The notes beneath the pieces were generated by a model. The model had not been told where the DNA came from. It saw only the letters and a list, made by a program, of their open reading frames with translations, and ran no database searches. Below, piece by piece: positions 60,044-64,000 of a stretch of DNA of 64,000 bases (its first letter is position 1; each line of letters starts with the position of its first letter). This DNA is from Streptomyces sp. NBC_00457 (lineage in GTDB: Bacteria; Actinomycetota; Actinomycetes; Streptomycetales; Streptomycetaceae): NCBI RefSeq assembly GCF_036014015.1, contig NZ_CP107905.1, forward strand, positions 5,332,001 to 5,396,000. The letters are read 5' to 3'. A program made the position numbers and the translations under genes.

Positions 60044-60970
60044 ATGTCCATAGCGAGACGTGTCACCGCGCGCCGCCTCCTGACCACGGGCGCCGCGTCA
60101 CTCGCCCTCTGCGCCGCCACCGTCGCCTCCGCCTCCGGCGCCTGGGCCACCGGCACACCCGGCGGCGAGGGCTGGAAGTCCGGCGGCGCCTACCAGCCCG
60201 GCACCGGCGCGGGCACGGAAACCGGCACCGACCGCTGCCAGTTCTCGCTCGACGGCGCCAACTTCTTCGACTCGGTCAAGGTCGACGACGTCAACCTCCG
60301 GCCCACCGACGACGGCAAGGTGCACATCTCCGTCCGCACCGCCGGCGACGCCACCACCTGCACCGCCTCCCTCGCCTCCTACATCGCCCACGGCCCCACC
60401 TTCGCCACCTCCGGCGAGCAGGTCTTCGTCGACTTCGACACGGTGACCGTCAAGCCCGGCCAGACCGACACCCTCGACATCGCGGTACCGGACGCGGGCT
60501 GCTTCGCGCAGATCGACCTGTACCGCGGCAAGGTCAAGTACGACGGCGAAGACCCCGACATCGGCGACGGCTTCGAGCACGGTGACCTGCCCAAGGGCCC
60601 GGACCGCCCGGTCATCAAGGACAAGCTGATCGCCGCGTGGAACGGCGGCACGAAGGACTGCACGACGGTCCCCTCCGAGCCCCCGGCCGAGACCCCGCCG
60701 GCCGAGACCACGCCGCCTCCGGCCGAGTCCACCCCGCCGGCCGATGAGACGACGCCCCCGCCGACCGAGCCGCCGTCCGAGACCCCCTCCACCCCGCCCG
60801 CCTCGGAGTCGTCGACACCCCCCGCCCCCACCCCGAACGGCGGCGACGACGACCTCGCCCAAACGGGCGGCAGCAGCGCCACCATGCCGATCGCGATCGG
60901 CGCGACGGTACTGCTGGCAGGCGGCGCAGGAATGGTGGTACTGACACGCCGCCGCCGCTCGTCGAACTGA
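60044..60970 (+). CDS. LAQTG-anchored Pro/Thr-rich surface protein
   Basis: 308 residues from ATG 60044 (ATG 60032 also in frame). Signal peptide LTTGAASLALCAATVASASG. The beta-rich mature domain, residues 30-190, has Cys in DRCQFSLDGANFFDSVKVDD, ATTCTASLASYIAHGPTFAT, GCFAQIDLYRGKVKYDGEDP and a Cys in TKDCTTVPS. A Pro/Glu/Thr-rich stalk (195-265) leads to LAQTG, helix MPIAIGATVLLAGGAGMVVL and tail RRRRSSN. The wall-anchoring signal matches LAxTG. Family of the N-terminal domain not recognised. Confidence 0.87.
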   Translation: MSIARRVTARRLLTTGAASLALCAATVASASGAWATGTPGGEGWKSGGAYQPGTGAGTETGTDRCQFSLDGANFFDSVKVDDVNLRPTDDGKVHISVRTAGDATTCTASLASYIAHGPTFATSGEQVFVDFDTVTVKPGQTDTLDIAVPDAGCFAQIDLYRGKVKYDGEDPDIGDGFEHGDLPKGPDRPVIKDKLIAAWNGGTKDCTTVPSEPPAETPPAETTPPPAESTPPADETTPPPTEPPSETPSTPPASESSTPPAPTPNGGDDDLAQTGGSSATMPIAIGATVLLAGGAGMVVLTRRRRSSN

Positions 60971-61030
60971 CGGGGCGCCCCGTTAGGGGCGCGGGGAACT
61001 GCGCGACCAGCCCCCACGAACCCGCAGACA
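60971..61030. repeat. Dispersed palindromic element, copy 4
   Basis: Hairpin GCGCCCC-GTTA-GGGGCGC (60975-60992) followed by GGGGAACTGCGCGACCAGCC. It directly follows the stop of the LAQTG gene and precedes a convergent nucleoside hydrolase gene. Confidence 0.82.
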
Positions 61031-61041
61031 AATAGAAGGAA

Positions 61042-62001
61042 CTAACGCTCGACGGTCGAGAGGTACAACTTCACGTACCTCTCGACATCGACGTCCAACG
61101 CCACCTCCACCAACGGCTGTTCACGCACACCCTCATGAATCTCGGACTCACCGGGACGCGGACGCCGATCGACAACCGTCTGCCCCCGCCCCGGCCCCGC
61201 CGCAAGGTTCACCTCGACGGGCAGCAACTCCGTACTGATACCGGCCGGATCAACCACCGCACACACCGCCCCCGCGTCTCCAAGACCCCCCGTAGGGGTC
61301 GGGTCCCCGGACGCGGCAGGATCACGATGAGCCAGCAACTCCCCGGCCATCCGAAGACTCGCCTCCTCGCTCGCCCGCAACCGCTGCACATCCGCCGGCG
61401 GCACCAGCACGCGCTTGAACACATCCAGCCCGTACATGGTGATCGGCACCCCCGCGGTGAGCAGGATCGCCGCCGCCTCCGGGTCGTGCCACACGTTGAA
61501 CTCCGCGACCGGCGTGGCATTCCCCGTCGCCACCGCGCCGCCCATGAACACGATCCGCTCGATGTTGTGCACCACCTCCGGGTGGGTCCGCAACAGCAGA
61601 GCGATATTCGTGAGGGGCGCGGTCGGAACGAGCGTCACCCGCCGCGGCGACGCAAGGATCTCCCGCCGCAGCAACGTCACCGCATCCACGTCGACCGCCG
61701 TACGGCTCGGCGCGGGCAGCCCGAGGTCGGCCATCCCGTCCTCCCCGTGCACATGCCGTGCCGTCCGCACGGCCTCGATCAACGGCCGCTCGGCACCACG
61801 CGCGACGGGAATCTCGGGCGCGCCCGCCTGCTCCAGCACGGTGAGCGTGTTCCGTACGACGCCGTCGACGTCGGTGTTCCCGGCCACACAGGTGATCGCC
61901 CGCAGGTCGATCCCCGGGTGGCGTACGGCGAACAGCAACGCCAGGGCGTCGTCGACACCGGTGTCGCAGTCGATGATCACGGGTATGGGCTGACCGGTCA
62001 C
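61042..62001 (-). CDS. Inosine/uridine-preferring nucleoside hydrolase family protein
   Basis: 319 residues from GTG 62001 with GAGGAG upstream. Ca-binding motif near the N-terminus IIDCDTGVDDALALLFA (D-x-D-x-G-x-D-D), VAGNTDVDGVVRNTLTVLEQ, VTLVPTAPLTNIALLLRTHP, IERIVFMGGAVATGNATPVA, EFNVWHDPEAAAILLTAGVP with the conserved His/Asp, and ITMYGLDVFKRVLVP. Hydrolyses the N-glycosidic bond of ribonucleosides. Single gene; substrate preference cannot be set here. Confidence 0.93.
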   Translation of the reverse strand: MTGQPIPVIIDCDTGVDDALALLFAVRHPGIDLRAITCVAGNTDVDGVVRNTLTVLEQAGAPEIPVARGAERPLIEAVRTARHVHGEDGMADLGLPAPSRTAVDVDAVTLLRREILASPRRVTLVPTAPLTNIALLLRTHPEVVHNIERIVFMGGAVATGNATPVAEFNVWHDPEAAAILLTAGVPITMYGLDVFKRVLVPPADVQRLRASEEASLRMAGELLAHRDPAASGDPTPTGGLGDAGAVCAVVDPAGISTELLPVEVNLAAGPGRGQTVVDRRPRPGESEIHEGVREQPLVEVALDVDVERYVKLYLSTVER

Positions 62002-62279
62002 GTCGGCGCTCCTCGTTCCACGTCCGGGTGAGTCACTGTCGTAAAGCACTGTCGACACGACCCTACGCAGCGGCCCAGAGTCCGGCGCCCCGCGCCCCGA
62101 TCACCGCCTGGTACGGCACGAGCCGCGCCGCCCGGATACGGGCGCCGAGGGTGCTTATAGACAGGGGATCTATCTGTGCCCTCGACTCACCCGGACGGCT
62201 CGGCGCGCTGGTGAGCCCCCGTCGCCGGTGGTGCCGTAGGAGACACGCCCCCGCCCCGGCACCCCCAGGAGCCCCCTAG

Positions 62280-63053
62280 ATGCCCCGCACTCCTGCCCAC
62301 CCCCTGCTCCTCGCCTCCGCCCTGCTGACCGCGGCGACCGCATGCTCGGTCGACTGGCCGGAAACTCCCTCCGTGGCCGAACGGCCCAGCACCCCCACCT
62401 CCGCACAGTCTCCGTCACCGTCGTCGGCACCCGCGGCCGTCCCCTCCCTCACCAGAGCCCAGACAGAATCCGCACTCATCACCGAGACCGACCTCGGAGA
62501 CCCCTGGATGCCGACGGAAGGGGCCGCCACCTGGCGGGACGGGCTGCTCAAGGCGGCAGCGCGGCCGGCGGAGTGTCAGCGGCTGCTGGACACCGTCTAC
62601 ACGGACGAACTCTTCGGCACGGCCACGGGGACGCGGGCCGTCGTCGCGCTTGACGACGCCTGGGACGGGGCGCAGTTGCGCTATCAGGTCGTCACGCAGC
62701 GCCCGGCGGAGGTGGAGAGCACGCTCGCCTGGCTGAGGTCGCTGCCGAGGACGTGCGCCACGTTCGCCGCGACGACCGCACAGGGCGCCGTACGCGAAGG
62801 CCAGGTCAGCGGACTGGAAATGCCCGACGTCGGCGACGCCCGCGAGGCGGTCCGGCTCACGCTCACCGGCGAATCGGCGGAGGGCGAGTTCACGCTCACC
62901 CTCGACGTCGCCGCCGTCCGCGTGGGCGCCGACGCGCTCGCGCTCACCAACGGCGGCATCGGCGAGGTATCGGCCGAGGTCACCCAGGGCGTCGCGGAAC
63001 TGGGCGCCGCACGCCTCGCCGAGGTCCGCAAGCGGGGCCGCGCGGAGGTGTGA
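62280..63053 (+). CDS. Secreted lipoprotein of unknown function
   Basis: 257 residues. AGGAG 10 bases before ATG. Lipobox LLTAATACSVD near residue 22. A Pro/Ser-rich linker (25-55) precedes a folded domain: LTRAQTESALITETDLGDPW, ARPAECQRLLDTVYTDELFG, LRYQVVTQRPAEVESTLAWL, CATFAATTAQGAVREGQVSG, EGEFTLTLDVAAVRVGADAL. Similar to sensor-like lipoproteins found beside GAF/ANTAR genes, but no family assigned. Its stop is followed by a 12-bp minisatellite. Confidence 0.8.
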   Translation: MPRTPAHPLLLASALLTAATACSVDWPETPSVAERPSTPTSAQSPSPSSAPAAVPSLTRAQTESALITETDLGDPWMPTEGAATWRDGLLKAAARPAECQRLLDTVYTDELFGTATGTRAVVALDDAWDGAQLRYQVVTQRPAEVESTLAWLRSLPRTCATFAATTAQGAVREGQVSGLEMPDVGDAREAVRLTLTGESAEGEFTLTLDVAAVRVGADALALTNGGIGEVSAEVTQGVAELGAARLAEVRKRGRAEV

Positions 63054-63075
63054 GAACGAAAAGGCGGCAGCCCCC

Positions 63076-63576
63076 CAGTCCCGGCTCCAGTCCCGGCCTC
63101 AGCCCCGGCTCCAGTCCCAGCCTCAGTCCCGGCCTCAGCCCCGGCTCCAGTCCCAGCTTCAGCCCCGGCCTCAGTCCCAGCTCCAGTCCCGGCTCCAGTC
63201 CCAGCCTCAGTCCCAGCCTCAGTCCCAGCTTCAGCCCCGGCCTCAGTCCCGGCTCCAGTCCCGGCTCCAGTCCCGGCTCCAGTCCCAGCCTCAGTCCCGG
63301 CCTCAGTCCCAGCTTCAGCCCCGGCCTCAGTCCCGGCTCCAGTCCCAGCTTCAGCCCCGGCCTCAGTCCCAGCTCCAGTCCCGGCTCCAGTCCCAGCCTC
63401 AGTCCCGGCCTCAGTCCCAGCTTCAGCCCCGGCCTCAGTCCCAGCTCCAGTCCCGGCTCCAGTCCCAGCCTCAGTCCCGGCCTCAGTCCCAGCTTCAGCC
63501 CCGGCCTCAGTCCCGGCTCCAGTCCCAGCTCCAGTCCCGGCTCCAGTCCCGGCTCCAGTCCCGGCCTCAGTCCCAG
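63076..63576. repeat. 12-bp tandem repeat (minisatellite), about 41 units
   Basis: Consensus CAGYCCCRGCYY, 41 full units (63076-63567) plus a partial one to 63576. Three frames on each strand stay open because 12 is a multiple of 3. A 72-bp higher-order block (63364-63435) recurs at 63436-63507, showing recent expansion. It lies between convergent genes and supplies the stop codon (63567-63569) of the GAF-ANTAR gene. Confidence 0.95.
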
Positions 63577-64000
63577 TCGAACCTCGCCCGCTGTGCCACC
63601 ACATCCCGCGCCACATCCACCGCGGTCCGCTCCTCCGCGAACGCCCGCCCCCGCAACCGCGCCATCGCCTCGTCCGCCCCGACCCCCAGCTGAGCCATGA
63701 TCATCCCGGTGGCCTGGTAGATCTCGTCGTGCTCGGTGGCGAGCCCGCTGAGCCAACGCTCCGGGTCGAGCACACCCTCCTCCTCGCGTGGCAGGGCCAT
63801 CAGCGCCACCGTCATGACCCCGGCGACGAGCCGCGCGGTCCGCAGGTCACGCGCGCCGAGCGGGCCGGGCTCCCGGCGGTACAGGTCCAGCGTGCCCAGA
63901 CACTCCTGCCCCTCCGGCCCGGCTCCGCCGTCCTCACCGCCCAGCGGCACCGCGTACGCCGCCCGTATCCCCACCGCCGTGGCCTCCATCGCGAACACCG
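63567..64000 (-). CDS. GAF-ANTAR domain protein (5' end outside window)
   Basis: C-terminal 144 codons of a two-domain regulator. The visible part of a GAF domain (GIRAAYAVPLGGEDGGAGPE, ECLGTLDLYRREPGPLGARD, LRTARLVAGVMTVALMALPR) precedes an ANTAR RNA-binding domain: EHDEIYQATGMIMAQLGVGA, DEAMARLRGRAFAEERTAVD, VARDVVAQRARFDWD. ANTAR domains act by antitermination on two-hairpin leaders. The stop codon is made from minisatellite sequence, so array changes do not alter the protein. The start lies beyond base 64000. Confidence 0.9.
   Translation of the reverse strand, partial: VFAMEATAVGIRAAYAVPLGGEDGGAGPEGQECLGTLDLYRREPGPLGARDLRTARLVAGVMTVALMALPREEEGVLDPERWLSGLATEHDEIYQATGMIMAQLGVGADEAMARLRGRAFAEERTAVDVARDVVAQRARFDWD

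Noticed and set aside
53202..61030. Dispersed palindromes as CRISPR repeats
   Set aside because: Copies are far apart, in both orientations and without regular spacers.
62684..63756. Repeat-rich proteins read through the minisatellite
   Set aside because: 12-bp repeat keeps every frame open; no start or ribosome site belongs to them, and two real genes already occupy the flanks.

Overview
The window is about 70% GC, uses GTG and TTG starts freely, and codes densely on both strands. Its gene content (a conservon, LAxTG wall anchors, DmdR-type iron boxes, a rare TTA codon in a regulator) points to a Streptomyces chromosome. I found 61 protein genes or gene parts and one decayed gene. I saw no tRNA, rRNA, CRISPR array, complete insertion sequence or prophage.

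Layout. 1-624: end-truncated TetR regulator. 1013-4973: cvnABCD conservon (kinase-like ATPase, roadblock, DUF742, GTPase) plus a GAF protein. 5074-8771: acyl-CoA dehydrogenase, TerB protein, PBP4-type peptidase. 8895-10957: anti-sigma-like protein, ECF sigma factor, class F sortase and a short membrane protein. 11230-16438: secreted PL9-type pectate lyase with a LacI-type operator, DUF4394 secreted protein, PucR regulator with a TTA codon, GbsR/MarR regulator. 16660-19109: DUF4097 protein with a DrrAB-like ABC exporter. 19722-26678: FtsX-type ABC exporter and divergent two-component system, then a secreted serine hydrolase; two identical-arm palindromes bracket the two-component genes. 26820-28046: CYP105-like P450. 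28073-33395: two lipoproteins with an ABC exporter, and a small Cys-containing secreted protein. 33626-39294: HxlR/NmrA pair, then MMPL exporter with a two-component system. 39443-49299: peptidoglycan-binding protein, duplicated (tandem) histidine kinase with response regulator, lysyl-oxidase homologue, orphan kinase, OhrR-like regulator with divergent esterase, endolysin-like amidase.

49462-64000: SCO2400-type protein, thioesterase, DUF5519 protein, then an iron-controlled surface locus at 51288-57482. That locus has a haem-type binding lipoprotein divergent from four exported proteins. Three of the four carry a repeated Cys4 domain that resembles neocarzinostatin, one has a degenerate HtaA domain, and two end in LASTG anchors. 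Two DmdR/IdeR-like boxes sit in its promoters. I consider this the best candidate for an undescribed system. After it come DUF6479, a GH13 alpha-glucosidase, another LAxTG protein, a nucleoside hydrolase, a lipoprotein, a 12-bp minisatellite of about 41 units, and a truncated GAF-ANTAR gene.

Envelope biology dominates: wall anchoring, secreted hydrolases, three FtsX/ABC-2 exporters, one MMPL pump, and several kinases. A dispersed palindromic element occurs four times at gene ends.
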